DNA of 64,000 bases, from the NCBI RefSeq assembly GCF_910592395.1, contig NC_088316.1, positions 6,636,001 through 6,700,000 of the forward strand. Reading direction: 5' to 3'. Source of the DNA: Lineus longissimus. Taxonomy: Eukaryota > Nemertea > Pilidiophora > Heteronemertea > Lineidae. The notes under the pieces are model-generated. The model searched no databases. It saw only the letters and a list, made by a program, of their open reading frames with translations, and was not told the origin of the DNA. Shown here in pieces: positions 1 through 12,361 of this stretch. The translations under genes were made by a program, and so were the position numbers. Positions within the stretch are counted from its first letter, which is position 1, and the number at the start of each line of letters is the position of its first letter.

Positions 1-2620
1 GATTTCATCAGCGAATGGGTAAATGAACGCCAAGTTACGTGGTATAATGTACGTCATTTTGCCCCACACCTCGTGGTTAAAAGTGCGTGTTTGATTTCTG
101 TCACACCAGGCGACACTAAATCCGTATTGTTTCATTTCAGCCGACATTATGAAATCAAATAGATTTAACGTCACATGTAACGGCAAGTGTAATTACATTG
201 TATATCCTGATATACTGCCTCCAGGCTGTTCTTATGTTAAAGGAATAAATGTGCTTGAATCATTTTATAAAATCAGGAGTGCAAAATCCTTTAATTTGGA
301 TTGCTTTTGAAAAACCTTATAGGTAGTTGTTTACCGGTAAAATGAAAAAATACTCATCGTTTTTGAGATTCTAAAAAGCCACAAAGGGTTTTTCATTCTG
401 CTGAAGTACCGCTACGGGGTGCATACTTGAGCTGGGCGGCCAATCCTTAAAGCTTCTTTAAAAAACTTTATTTCAAAGGGTGTATGTAACTATTTTTGGT
501 AATGTTTTTATACCCACCGTTGCGGATTTGACTGGGCCGCTCGAAAGTTCCATTTTTACAAGAGTGGATCGATTGGTTTCGGTGGCAGCCTCTCTAATGG
601 CATGTTTCTTACCATTTCAGCTGGCAATTGTAAGACCCATGTCGAGGTTGACTACGTCGAGAAGTGGACTTTTTACAAGACTTACGATCAGTGGGGCCAA
701 GAGTGCCGATGCCAATCGGACGGGTTTGTCGTCTGCCACTAAGCCTCGGCCAAGTCGCCAGCTGCCTGACATCTATGTTCAAGTGAGGAAACCATGCATG
801 TTTGAAAATACGTACTGTTGCAATGACAGCCAAATCACAATGTAGATGCCCAAATGAGAAATAAATATGTTGGCTTGAGAAGTAGAGTAACTATTGTTTC
901 CTCGTTATCTTTATCGTATCCCAACAACAATAACCGTTGTGCTGATAGATGTCACTTAGAGCTCGAGGGACACCATTGTGACGTCATCGTAAGGTCCTTG
1001 ATTACCCCGATACTATGCGATCACGTCGGAGCTCATGGATATTTGCTTGACTTTGCGAGATCAAAAGGTTGGGAATAAGATGGGACAGGATTGGGTTCAA
1101 TCATATGTACTCGATTATGCTAATCTATATATCAATACTAGAACTGGAAAACGCCTCTTTATGTCTACCACCGCCTTAACCGCTGGATGGAATCTCCTAA
1201 TTTTTCGTGTGTGCATGTAGATTTTACCCGTGAAGCCATTCAGCTACGTCTCCAATCCATATTTTTAGCGCAAAATGTGTTTTTAGGGTGTTTTTTCGAA
1301 TGAACATCCTGAGATCGTGTATTTTTTTTCGTATGAATAGTTGGCCAGGGAAACGGCTCTGCCATCTGCCATCCAAGTCCGGCACCTGAGTTATAAATGC
1401 GTGATAGCCCCAGTAGTTCCAGGAATTCCGGTGGTCTAAAAGGATGAAGACTGGCCTAACACGTCACCGACCCAAGTTCGAAACCCGCACGCGCGCAGTG
1501 TTCAATTTTGTTCCCGTTTTTCTCGTGATTCTTATCATTTTCAAGTGAATATAATTTCTTTCCTATTTTTTCCGTGATTCTTATCGTTTTTAAGTGAATA
1601 TATACATACACTAGTGAATCGCATTTCACGCTGTAAAAAGCAAAGGCCAAAACTTGGCTGTTCTGATCACGCAGATATTCTACTTTACACGTACTCTTTG
1701 AAAGATGGATATACGCACATCGACGGTGAATCGGCATCCCAATCCGGCACTCAACCCACAAATATTAAGCAGCTTTACCGAACACTCCATGCCCCAAACG
1801 GAGCACGCTTAACCGCTAGTTAAACTTGTCTGATACTGAGAAGACGGTCCTGAGGAATGGCTGTGCGTGGTACCCAAGCCTCCCCCACCCTCCCTGCCTC
1901 CAACATTTTGTACTCACAACGCGTAACAAATATTCATTCCAGTACGTAGTAACTTACCATGATTCTCGAACCAAATGGAAAGGATTATTTAAAATGTTTC
2001 CTCGCTCTATATAGTCCCACTTGAACCGCGCCAATTGGCTGTATCGATACATATGTACGTAGTACAGTCTACCATGCACTGTACACTACTGGACGCAAGG
2101 GCCCAAAGCGCCGCGTAGCAGCAAAAAAGCGAAGCTGGCGAAACATTTATAACGGGTCACCGCCACTTATTATTGGACTTATAGCGCATTTACGGGGTTG
2201 CAACTATTTTGCTTTATAGTGTCACCAGGAAAGAAAAGCATGCGACCTAACGCCGATCTATTTGTATAAAGTGATAATTGGAAGGTATATAGTAGGAAAT
2301 ATCAATAAAATAATCATTCCATGTCGTCTTTTGAGGGCATTTTTGATTGTAAAAAATATATGTGTACGTCACCGGAGTCTCTGCAATGATAATTTTATCA
2401 CAGCAGTCTCGCGCAAGTAGAAGTTATTTACCTATTAGTTCTTCACTTATTGGTCTGGCGCAAAGCCAGACGTTTTCCATTACGATTTCACTACGATGTT
2501 TGACCAGAAGGAGCAGTGCGCGAGATATGCTAATGAGCAGACTTCCCTCGTTTGAGTTTCGGAAGAATGTTCCATATCGCGCTAAGCTGACCACTGTTGG
2601 CTGACCATGACAGGCGTGCA
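1..2620. other. No supported gene; unassigned intergenic DNA
   Basis: I see no domain, splice-supported exon or clear repeat. The few short open frames, including one of 121 codons at 480-845, have no recognisable motifs. A degenerate tRNA-like B box (AAGTTCGAAACCC) lies near 1473 and might be a decayed SINE. Confidence 0.4.
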
Positions 2621-3226
2621 TTGGACTGGTACAGGTTGGAACTGAACATTGAATATGCTGGTCGTGACTGATGCAGTATCCTTGGACGGCTTGTGGTATT
2701 CGACTCGATGACTCGACGACGCGATGACTCGATGACGCGATCAAGTTGGAATTTTTTTAAAGAATATCACTGCTTGGACTCTAATTTATACATAGAATCA
2801 TAAGTGGAGGAAAATAAAAAAGAACCGATCATTACCAACCCCTTTCCAGCTGTTTTCACCGTATCTAATCCGACCATTTTTCGTTCCCCACAAGTTCGCA
2901 TTTTTGATAAAACCATGCGCCATGTTGCTGTGCAAGCCACTGGTATCTTACCGTGAATACAGCTAAATATAGCTGGTTCAGATCAACCTCTTACCCAGGT
3001 TCTTTACAAGCAGAAATTCCAATCTTAAAATGACACGCGAGTTCCTGGAGACAAGGTTGGCTCTGGATATCCGTTCAGCACGGCAGAAGTGGAAATGTCC
3101 AAACCGGCAAAACCAAATGAGAAAACACAACACCACATGACATCTGACATTGGCCACTAGAAGCTCGTGTGTCAATTAAATCTCCGGTCATTTTGCATGC
3201 TATGAAACTTCCTCGAGTCCTTTTAA

Positions 3227-4179
3227 TAATATGTAAAGAGCGAGCACACAACTGTTTGACATGGGGGAGCCCCCCACACCCTCGTCCTTCTGACACATAT
3301 TTAGCCAGTACATAGGGGGATGAGTCCCCTATGCCCCCTCCCCGTTCTCTGAAAGTGACAGGTTTTAGTCAGTACATTGGGGGGAAGGCCCACCCCCCCC
3401 CCCCCCCCCCCCCCATTGGACTCTAAAAATAGAATTCCTTGGAGACTCTGAACAATAAGGCCCCATAAAGAAATAGTCCCCGCCCCGGTAGCTGTCTCAT
3501 ATCTGCGGACAGAAGCAGCTCTTTGTGGTGAAATAATAATTGAATTTTCCTCCTGCTAGCCTAGATATTTGTGTATGTTTCTTCACCAGTTAGTTAATAA
3601 CGAATTTTTGTAGCTGATATATTCTTAATTGTTTTAACGCGTTTTTTTGTATTCGTTTGGCGCCAAAATCAAGAATGGCAACACTAGAGGCGCTGATGTC
3701 GTTCAGGAACGGTAGATGCCAAATCGGATAGCCAGGCGGTACGGTAACTCCTGCACTCTGACCACGTGACCTACATCATTACTTCACAGTTCCGGCCCTG
3801 GGTCGAGTTTGGCAGTTACTAGAAATCACGTGACTGGATCTGGATTTAGTAACTCACACAACGTAGTGAGTGTAATGGTTACGTATACACTGTAAGTAAA
3901 GTGTAAACAAAATTCATATATCCATCATGGCCATCGAATCTGAAAAAATTTGTGCAGACCAATGACAATTCTGGTTCCGGTGCAGTTTGTCGCATTCCAT
4001 ATGGGCCGCGCGTTGGCCGATCCTGCATTCACGACGCACCGCACCCACAGTTACCACGTCGGACGTGATTCCCATTGTTTCCTTCCTCGTGACGCAATTA
4101 TTTCATGTCGTCATGAGCCATTGACCATTCACGCAAGTAGATTTATTCATACCGGCGCCACTAAAGTGCGGGTGTGGGA
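3227..4179 (+). repeat. G-rich repeat unit, copy 1 (+)
   Basis: The unit starts at taatatgtaaagagc, passes a G/C-tract segment (a C run of roughly 22 at about 3393-3414), then 'agctctttgtggtgaaataa', then a segment with 'gacgcaattatttcatg'. It ends where the next unit begins with the same taatatgtaaagagc. It lacks about the last 120 bp seen in the copy at 4871-5767. No coding capacity is recognised. Confidence 0.6.
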
Positions 4180-4466
4180 TAATATGTAAAGAGCAATCTC
4201 TAGTGAACTCACACAACTGTCCTTCTGACATATATAGCCAGTACATTGGGGGATGAGTCCCCCAAACCCCTTCCCCCGTTCTCTGAAAGTGACAGGTTTT
4301 AGTCAGTACATTGCCGGGAAGCCCCCCCCCCCCCCATTGGACTCTAAAAATAGAATTCCTTGAAGACGCTAAACAATAAGGCCCCATAAAGAAATAGTCC
4401 CCGCCCCGGTAGCTGTCTCATATCTGCTGAAAGAAGCAGCTCTTTGTGGTGAAATAATAATTGAAT
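4180..4466 (+). repeat. G-rich repeat unit, copy 2 (+), truncated
   Basis: This copy follows copy 1 head to tail and repeats its first 285 bases (taatatgtaaagagc through 'gaaataataattgaa'). It then breaks off into an unrelated 'gcatgtcatgacacc' segment. The head-to-tail junction suggests tandem amplification rather than independent insertion. Confidence 0.6.
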
Positions 4467-4850
4467 GCATGTCATGACACCCAGGAGCTTTTTCTCATTT
4501 CTGAAACAGTTGCATGGTTGGAATGAATTTCAAAATCAGTCCGTCAAATCTCTATGCAATGAAAATTGAAATGTCACAACTACTGTCTCCACCGACGTTG
4601 TCCTGTATGTCCTAGCAGACGATTTTTAAATAAATAATGTGATTGATATACTTGTAGATTGGAATGAATTATTTCTTCAATGATATGAAAGTTGAAAACC
4701 CTCCGACATATCTGAGTACAAAAATGCAGAGGCAAGACACATCATGCATGTCATGACACCCAGGAGCTTTTTCTCATTTCTGAAAGTTGCATCGTTGGAA
4801 TGAATTTCCAAATCAGTCCGTCAAATCTCTATCCAAATGGAACTTTAAGA
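4467..4850. repeat. Direct repeat of a 'gcatgtcatgacaccc' segment
   Basis: A segment of about 90 bp starting with gcatgtcatgacacccagg occurs at about 4467 and again at about 4744, with minor differences. The bases between include the 'cgacgttgtcctgtatg' and 'agcagacgatttttaaata' words that also occur inside the neighbouring G-rich units. No gene is seen. Confidence 0.5.
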
Positions 4851-4870
4851 CCACTCTATATTTGTGCAGT

Positions 4871-5767
4871 AGTGTTAAAACTGACTTGTTGAAGTAAAGT
4901 ACGTAAATCGAGAAGAAGAGGACGTTTACTTCGTCTGCAATGAAATGTCACAACTGTCTCCGCCGACGTTGTTGTCCTGTATGTTCCAGCAGACGATTTT
5001 TAGATACACTTCAAGACAGTGGCGATGGTGTGAATAAATCTACTTGCGTGATTGGTCAATGGCTCATGACGTCATGAAATAATTGCGTCAACAACGGGAA
5101 TCATGGTAACTGTGGTTGCGGTGCGTCGTGAAAGCAGGATCGGCAAGCGCGGCCCGTATGGAATGCAACAAACTGTACCGGAACCGGAACTGTCATGGGT
5201 CTGCACTTTTTTTTCAGATTCGATGGACATGATGGATATATGAATTTTGTTTACACTTTATATACATACGTAACCATTACACTCACTACGTTGTGTGAGT
5301 TATTATCGCCAAATTGTCAAATTAAGACACCTGAACATGAAACGCATTTAAAACAATTACGAATATATAAGCTACAAAAATTCGTTATTAAATAACTGGT
5401 GAAGAAACATACACAAATATCTAGGCTAGCAGGTGGTAAATTCAATTATAATTTCACCACAAAGAGCTGCTTCTGTCAGCAGATATGAGACAGCTACCGG
5501 GGCGGGGACTATTTCTTTATGGGGCCTTATTGTTCAGCGTCTCCAAGGAATTCTATCTTTAGAGAGTCTAATGGGGGGGGGGGGGTCGGGGGGGGGCTTC
5601 CCCCCAATGTACTGACTAAAACCTGTCACTTTCAGAGAGAGAACGGGGGAGGGGGTTTGGGGGACTCATCCCCCAAATATGTCGGAAGGACGGGGGTGGG
5701 GGGGGGGGGGGGGTCCCCCATGTCAAACAGTTGTGTGAGTTCACTAGAGCTTGCTCTTTACATATTA
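4871..5767 (-). repeat. G-rich repeat unit, most complete copy (-)
   Basis: On the - strand this copy runs from taatatgtaaagagcaagc at 5767 through G/C tracts near 5690-5713 and 5571-5596. It continues through the 'cctgctagcctagatatttg' and 'gacgcaattatttcatg' segments to 'gtcagttttaacac' near 4871, about 897 bp in all. Both + strand copies align to it in the opposite orientation. Confidence 0.6.
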
Positions 5768-6222
5768 GTGGTAAAACTGACTTTTTTGAAGTAAATTACG
5801 TAAATCGAGAAGAAGAGGACGTTTGCTTTGTCTGCAATGAAATGTCACAACTGTCTCCGCCGACGTTGTCCTGAATGTCCTAGCAGACGATTTTTAAATA
5901 CATGATGTCCCACATCCGCACTTCAGTGGCGCCGGTGTGAATAAATGTACTTGCGTGAATGGTCAATGGCTCATGACGTCATGAAATAATTGCGTCACGA
6001 GGAAGGAAACAATGGGAATCACGTCCGACGTGGTAACTGTGGGTGCGGTGCGTCGTGAATGCAGGATCGGCCAACGCGCGGCCCATATGGAAGGCGACAA
6101 ACTGTACCGGAACCAGAATTGTCATGGGCCTGCACATTATTTTTCAGATTCGATGGACATGATGGGTATATGAATTTTGTTTACACTTTATATACAGTGT
6201 ATTTGTAACGTTGTGTGAGTGA
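5768..6222 (-). repeat. G-rich repeat unit, partial copy (-)
   Basis: This is the second half of the unit, joined head to tail to the copy at 4871-5767 at the shared 'ttttaccac/taatatgtaaag' boundary. It includes the 'acgtccgacgtggtaac' and 'cgacgttgtcctgaatg' segments. A G run lies just outside it at about 6268-6283. Confidence 0.55.
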
Positions 6223-6462
6223 TCAAAATCAACCGCGGGGACCAATCTTCAGTGGCCATGGCTGGGTGGGGGGGGGGGGGGGGCACATCCTTCCACATAC
6301 CGTAGCTGGGTATGGGAAGGCCGAGCTAAAACCTCATTGGAGCGGTAGCCCGGAGACCAGGATCATGGGATTCCGTATTTTAGCAAAATCCATAGCAACG
6401 ATCGCGTCATCGAGCCATCGCGTCGTCGAGTCATCGAGTCGAATACCACAAGCCTCCTTGGA

Positions 6463-8327
6463 CTTGTCCACAGCATCGTTCAATCATTGCTCTCTGAGCT
6501 GGCTTGATTCTGTACTTACCCAAATACTGAGACCAAATACCTGTTTAATGTGCTTTAAGAGAGACTGGCGCCATGCCTAGTCTCTCTTAAAGCACAGTCA
6601 ACAGACACCAACCCCCTCAGACTCAGAAACCACAAACGCCCAACCCTTCCTGCTACCTTAATACTTCTGGATTGCTACATTGCTACAATGTGTATATATC
6701 AGGAACTGAAGAGCAAAGGGCAGAATTGTAATTAGAATTCAGTGCGGCAGAAATGAGCTACACAGTAGAATACATACTAATACTTTTTCTTGCACTCTCA
6801 TGTGACATTCCACGCAGCGGTGGTCATTGCATACGAAGCACGTATTCGAAGGAATCAAAAACACATGATGGAACATTGAAATGTCAAAACTGCTAATGAT
6901 GCCGGTAAGCAAGGTTGTTTCATCCTACAGGTAGCTTCTGTTTTAGTGTAAATGAAACCGTCGTCTAAAATGTCTAATTCAATAAATTTGTTGTGAAATT
7001 GAATATAATTATGTACGGTAAACATTCTCCAACTCAATTTTCATGAGACCACCTCAACAGCTTGCACAAGTGCAACTACATCAAATGCCATAGAATGTCT
7101 ATGTTATCACCTAAAGAGCAATCCAGATATGGCATTTACCCCCTTCCGATTGTTAGTATCGTCAAGACATAAGAGCAATAATTAACTGCTGTGGTAAAAC
7201 AACCCTACCATGCAACCTCCTATCCCTCCCTAACAATTTTAGAACTACGATTTACAGTTATTGGTGTCCATCAACAATCGATTTCGACCAGTATCATTTG
7301 TCCATCAACAACCCCTTAATCGACGTTTTTTCCCTCCTTCTCCAACTCTAAAGCATTATAAACCGTACTAAACTGACAATTTTAGAAGAGACACTGAAGA
7401 GATACCAAAACTGTTATTTCATAATTGTCGCTGACAGCTTTTCATCTCGTGTCGCTGTACATGTGCAGCAAAATATATCCATTGAAAACATAAGAGTTAA
7501 CAAAAGCCATAGACTAATTGCCGGACGGGAAACAACAATCAAACCAGGATATAGCGTCAAAGAATTTCTCTGCAACCCTTAGATTGCGATACATATTGCA
7601 CATGAAACAATATCAGGCAGGTATATCACAACCCAAACGACGAAGCACGAAACGAATAACGAAGTTGGGTGGTGTGATCAAGACTTAGTTATGTGCTGAT
7701 TTATGACTGCAACACTCATAAAATCATCTTTTATCCTTTTTTGTAGGAGAAATCGGGAAATTAAAAAAAAATCGTCGACAAAGACACATTAACAAACTTC
7801 GTCGATCTTAGCTCCTAGTAGGTGTTGCGGATCTGCCTATCATTGGTACTTGAATACTTTTCATGGTAGTACACTATACATCTATGTTAGAACATTTTCG
7901 AGTCTTACTCTAAAGGTTTCTAAAAATGATCGACATGTCAGTTAAATAAGTATGCTTTATTTAGTACGGAGGAAGCAAGTTGGACAGTGCACGAATATAT
8001 GACTATGACCATCCTAGATACAATGATGACAAGAACATTGAAGATCTTCTAATTGGAAAAAAAGTGTATATTGTAGGAACGATAAAAGTAAGGTAAACAA
8101 CAAGTCAAGCATCAGTAAATCACAGCTGTGTGCGGTAAACTCCTGCATCATTTAGCAACCCGGTCGTAAAGATAATTTAGGGGTGTTTTTTTAGAAAGAT
8201 TAACCATATGCCAGTCTAGCACAATGAGGCGGCAGCGCAAACCAATTTTGGAAACGCTTCCCTGGATGAATAATTTACTGTCGATATTTGTAGGTACGGC
8301 CGTATTGCCAACTTACACAACATAGTG
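6463..8327. other. No supported gene; unassigned DNA
   Basis: There are only short ORFs without motifs. A small hairpin is visible at about 6555-6595, where 'ctttaagagagactggc' is followed by its inverse. Confidence 0.35.
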
Positions 8328-8664
8328 GCTTAAAGGTCACCTGCAACACTTTTTAACTTAGGGGATCGGATAACAAAAACAGCGGTGAAAACTTCATAAA
8401 TATCGAACTACCCGTCTTCAAGTTATGGCAGGTAGAAAATTCAAACATTCCAGGTGGTGCAGGAAGAACAAACTGATGATGTACATTGTGTTGTACTGAA
8501 CAAAGTGTTTTTTTATAGTTTCATGCTTATATTTTAAAATTGGATATTAACATGTTTACTAAAAGCTCATACCTGTGACAAGGTAATTAAAATATAGGCA
8601 TGAAACTATCAAAACTTTATTTCAGTACAGCACATTTTAATAAAAGCGTTTCACCTTTAAGCTG
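8328..8664. mobile_element. Short inverted-repeat element with inner hairpin
   Basis: The outer ends are ggcttaaaggtcacctg near 8328 and its approximate inverse ending cacctttaagctgc near 8664. An inner stem pairs about 8490-8537 (gttgtactgaacaaagtg...) with 8587-8634 (...cagtacagcac). There is no coding capacity. This layout is typical of a MITE or fold-back element; the family is unknown and no target duplication was established. Confidence 0.4.
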
Positions 8665-11600
8665 CTGATAGGATATCTACGTGTATATCCGAACTTCAGG
8701 GTGTCACCCAAAATATAAGTCACAACGTTCAATGTTCAACCTGGTACAAAATTTTGAAATTCTATCCTAAAACATTTGCCGATCATTGCGCTGATTTAAA
8801 GTCCTCAAAAGAGAATAACCTTGAACTCGGTCGGTGTCATTACTCACCGCACCAAGGGCCCTTTGAATAGTATCATATCGGAATCCAATATAAAAGAAAG
8901 AAAATATGTATGTAGGATAAGGTGACCGGGACAACTAATTATTTACTTACAATATGCTTTTTAAAGTTTTGATAGTATTGGGTCTCTGTAGATCATGCCT
9001 TATTACGTCACCATGCAAAATGACAGAACTACACTCCATTCAGGTAGAACATTATAACTATAACACGCCCGGGATGCCGTGGAATACCATTGCAGTTATA
9101 CTACGCGTCTTACTTGCGTTGAGAAATTCTAGATACTATCCACAAGGTATTCATCAGCCCCACTATGTAAACAAGGCAGGTTAAGGGTAATATATTAAAG
9201 AGAGATGTTGGAGATTTTGTTGCCTATCCTACAATAAATATATGTCTCTAAACGTGTTTGTTTTATCTGTTCAAAAAATACACATGTACTTTTAACCCGG
9301 AGGACGCAGTGTCGGAAAGCAAAAACTAAATAATGCACTTGTAAACTGTGAAATTTTCGTGGGTGTTTATTTTCGCAGATTTTTTTTTCAGTTTACAGTT
9401 TCAGTTAATTTGTAGGCCAATCATTACCATGGCAATGACCAGACATGATTCGTAATATCTACATATCATGTCTGCTGAGGATTCTTGATGTATAACTCGT
9501 CTGCAAGGGTGACTATGTTTATTAACCTAGTCATTACATGTAATTGATATACCTGGACCTAAAGTAAATACTACTTTCAAAAGTAATCGAATAGGCGTAC
9601 TTTTTAGAGTATTGCGTGGGGAAGGGGGGGGGGGGTCGCGTATTGGTTATATAAAGTAACTGCACATGAACAGAAAACGACCAAAAAAAACAGGTCTGCG
9701 AGGTTCTGTTTTCGTGGACTTGTTCCACGTCCTACCTATATACTTTTTACAGTCTATATTACCGGCATACGAGGTTGTTTCTGGGAATCCCCATTCTTCA
9801 GTCAGAACAGATCGGTTTGTTTGGTCATCGATTTTTTTTCACGATTTTCATGTAAGTAGAGAAGGTTTGTATGATCAAGGGATACTAAAATATGCGGCAG
9901 AAGTCAGGGGAAGTAATGTACATTTAGGCCATGGGAAGCAGTTGATGAAGGGGTGATAGCCTGAATGGAAATTGTCCATGGGTAAAAGTCATAGGGGACA
10001 GTGGAACGAATGCGGGCGGGGGGGGGGGGGATTGCCCTAGACCTGTTTCTTCTCAATGAGTCACTATACCGTACCTTGCACGTGACAAAAACCTCTAGGC
10101 CTAAGCCCTAATATTAGCCTAGACTGTAACCAAGCCCCTCACGTCATTCATGCAATACATGTACCTACGCTCCTATAACGAGCACTTCGAGGCGAGCACA
10201 GAGTCTGGTTTTGAGCGATACCAACCTAGGCCTATTTATTAACTAAACCTAGAACAATAAGTTCAGGGAGAAAAGAAAATTGAAGAAATTCCTGGCCGCC
10301 CACCTTCAAAGGGTTTTTGTATGATCAACACCAGCGAATTCGTCCTTCCATCTCGTGTGAAGACCTTGAACCAATCGGGTATTTCCCCAAACGGGATTCC
10401 CCGCAGTATAACCCCCCAACTGATACAGATACATGATGGGAACCAGGTTGTATCGGTTACAGACCAGTTTCCGTTGATTCCGTTGATCCGTCGATTCCGT
10501 TAAATCGACATGGCTCGGTGGTGCCTATAAAATCCTAGACAATTAAGGCTGGTTGTACATCAGATATTACTTGAACAGACATATGTGTAACCCCGTACGA
10601 GAGTGATGAGAAAAAAAAAGCGACCTACCTAAAGAATATCCAATTACAACCGTGCAGTGTGCACACCACTAATAATCCCAAATAACAAAGCACTGCTTAC
10701 TACCGAAGATGCGAGAAACATGCAGCTCTGATCCAGACCCAAGAATGAGAAGTTCCACAGAGCGACGCCACATGGCGTAGTACGATTGCCAACTCATTGA
10801 GATGATGAGGAGGATATTGTTTGTAAACAATGACTGTTGAGATATCTTGACACGCTTGTAGGTTATGAAAACATTTCAAACTGTTGCACTTGAGCTTGTC
10901 AAAACAAGTGTTTTTCGTAGCGCAATCCATATCGCGCAGCTCTTGACGCGTTAATACGTTTATTAAAGCTTTCTTTATTCCGATAAACAGTCTTTATCGT
11001 TTCGAGTAACACAGCCGTCAATGTAAACACTAACACCCCTCCCCTCACGCACAGACACGCACACACTCGCACGTTTATTTTCTATCCGCCGCCTTTCTGT
11101 CGACTAGAAAAAATGGTATTGTCGAATATACCTAGTCGGCTTTTTCATCATTTTCAATACAGTCCAGGTCACAAATGTTGGTGTTGGTGCGTTGGACATT
11201 ATTTTCATTGCTATGTCTGTAACGCGAAAGCAATGAGTGGTTGGTATATGACCACTTGGCCTGTCATGTACATGTATGTTGGTTTGCCTCATCAGCTGGC
11301 GCAAAAGCAAAATACGTAGATTTTAAAGGTATGTATTTTTCGCAATTACTTTGCACATATATCTAGTGAAAGCTACAACCGATTTTTCGAGCTAAGGAAA
11401 CAACACGTATCACCAGAATGCCATTTTTCATCGCGAAATCAACTAATCTCTATTCTTGTGAGGGCAGGCAGGGTTCACCCTAGATCATCCCAGCAAACGT
11501 GGTGAACATCATAAGATCACTGTCATAACTGTCATTTCAGTGCAGCGTCAATGTTGAGAAAGTTAAATCTCGGAGATACATATTAAAATCAAGCAGGCGA

Positions 11601-12203
11601 TACCGTAATCTCTTTCTTAAAATCTGAACTCTTTCTGGGAGAGTGGCGTTATATTTTGAAGCGATAATTTTGTAATTTTCATTGTTCGCAAGCACGTCGA
11701 CATTTCACATATACGATCGAGAGAAAATCGACCCGCGTACAATTTCGATAGGCCAACGCAAGAGCTAGAGCAAGATTTTTGGTCCACGCTATTTACCGAC
11801 GATTTGTCAACATGATTCTCTAAACTGTTCGACAGGAATTGATCGGTAGAACAATTTGGAACTCCAAAGGGATCGACGTCATTCGACGCCGATCTGCGTC
11901 TATCATTGATGGGGGGGGGGGGGGGGGGTGCAGTGTTCACAATGACCGTTGCGGATGCATTGAGTCGCCATCTGAGACATCTGTACTTAGATCCACGAAC
12001 TACGCAGCATATCTGGCATGAGCGATAACGATCCAATGCCGGTGTGGCGGGGATAGTAGTCCTAGGGCTGATAGTCCGTGTAACAAAAGCCCGCATTGCT
12101 AAATGCTTTGGTTAGGGTTAGCGGTACAATAGATCATGCTGCTTAATTGGTCAAATACAATGATACCGGACTATGACTCCAGGGGGACTATATCCGCTGT
12201 CAC
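8665..12203. other. No supported gene; unassigned DNA with poly-G runs
   Basis: G runs of 9-19 occur near 9622, 10017 and 11911. The longest frame, 159 codons on the - strand at 11617-12096, reads a G run as polyproline and carries no domain I recognise. I see no splice-supported exon. Confidence 0.35.
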
Positions 12204-12361
12204 ACCGGTGTTGAGGTTTGTAATGTCCTAGGATAGAATGTCCGGGAAACAAATAAATCTCTAAAGTATCAACTATCATGGCCTCTGGAACCATAACCTT
12301 TATTCCGTTCAAATGAACCGTACACTTTTTCCTGGGGAGCATTTTCTACTCCTACACCGGT
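12204..12361. mobile_element. Short MITE with 'accggtgt' inverted ends
   Basis: The left end accggtgttgaggtttgta and the inverse of the right end (accggtgtaggagtagaaaa) match imperfectly over roughly 28 bp. The inner left sequence 'tgtcctaggatagaatgtcc' recurs at 26638, where the same ends flank a much larger insertion. The element is about 158 bp and non-coding. Confidence 0.5.

Larger units (their letters stand above)
2679..6462. repeat. Large imperfect inverted-repeat (fold-back) structure
   Basis: The outermost arms are at 2679-2742 and 6400-6462. Read on opposite strands they match almost base for base over about 63 nt; both contain an irregular run of 'cgatgactcgacgacg' words next to 'ttgtggtattcgactcg'. 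Inside them, the left half holds + strand copies and the right half - strand copies of one G-rich repeat family, so the 3.8-kb region is a nested palindrome. No transposase ORF is visible, so it is either a non-autonomous fold-back element or the product of an inverted duplication. Confidence 0.65.

Noticed and set aside
480-845. 121-codon + strand ORF
   Set aside because: No recognisable domain, no splice context, and length compatible with chance.
11617-12096. 159-codon - strand ORF
   Set aside because: It crosses a long G run read as polyproline, with no motif or splice support.
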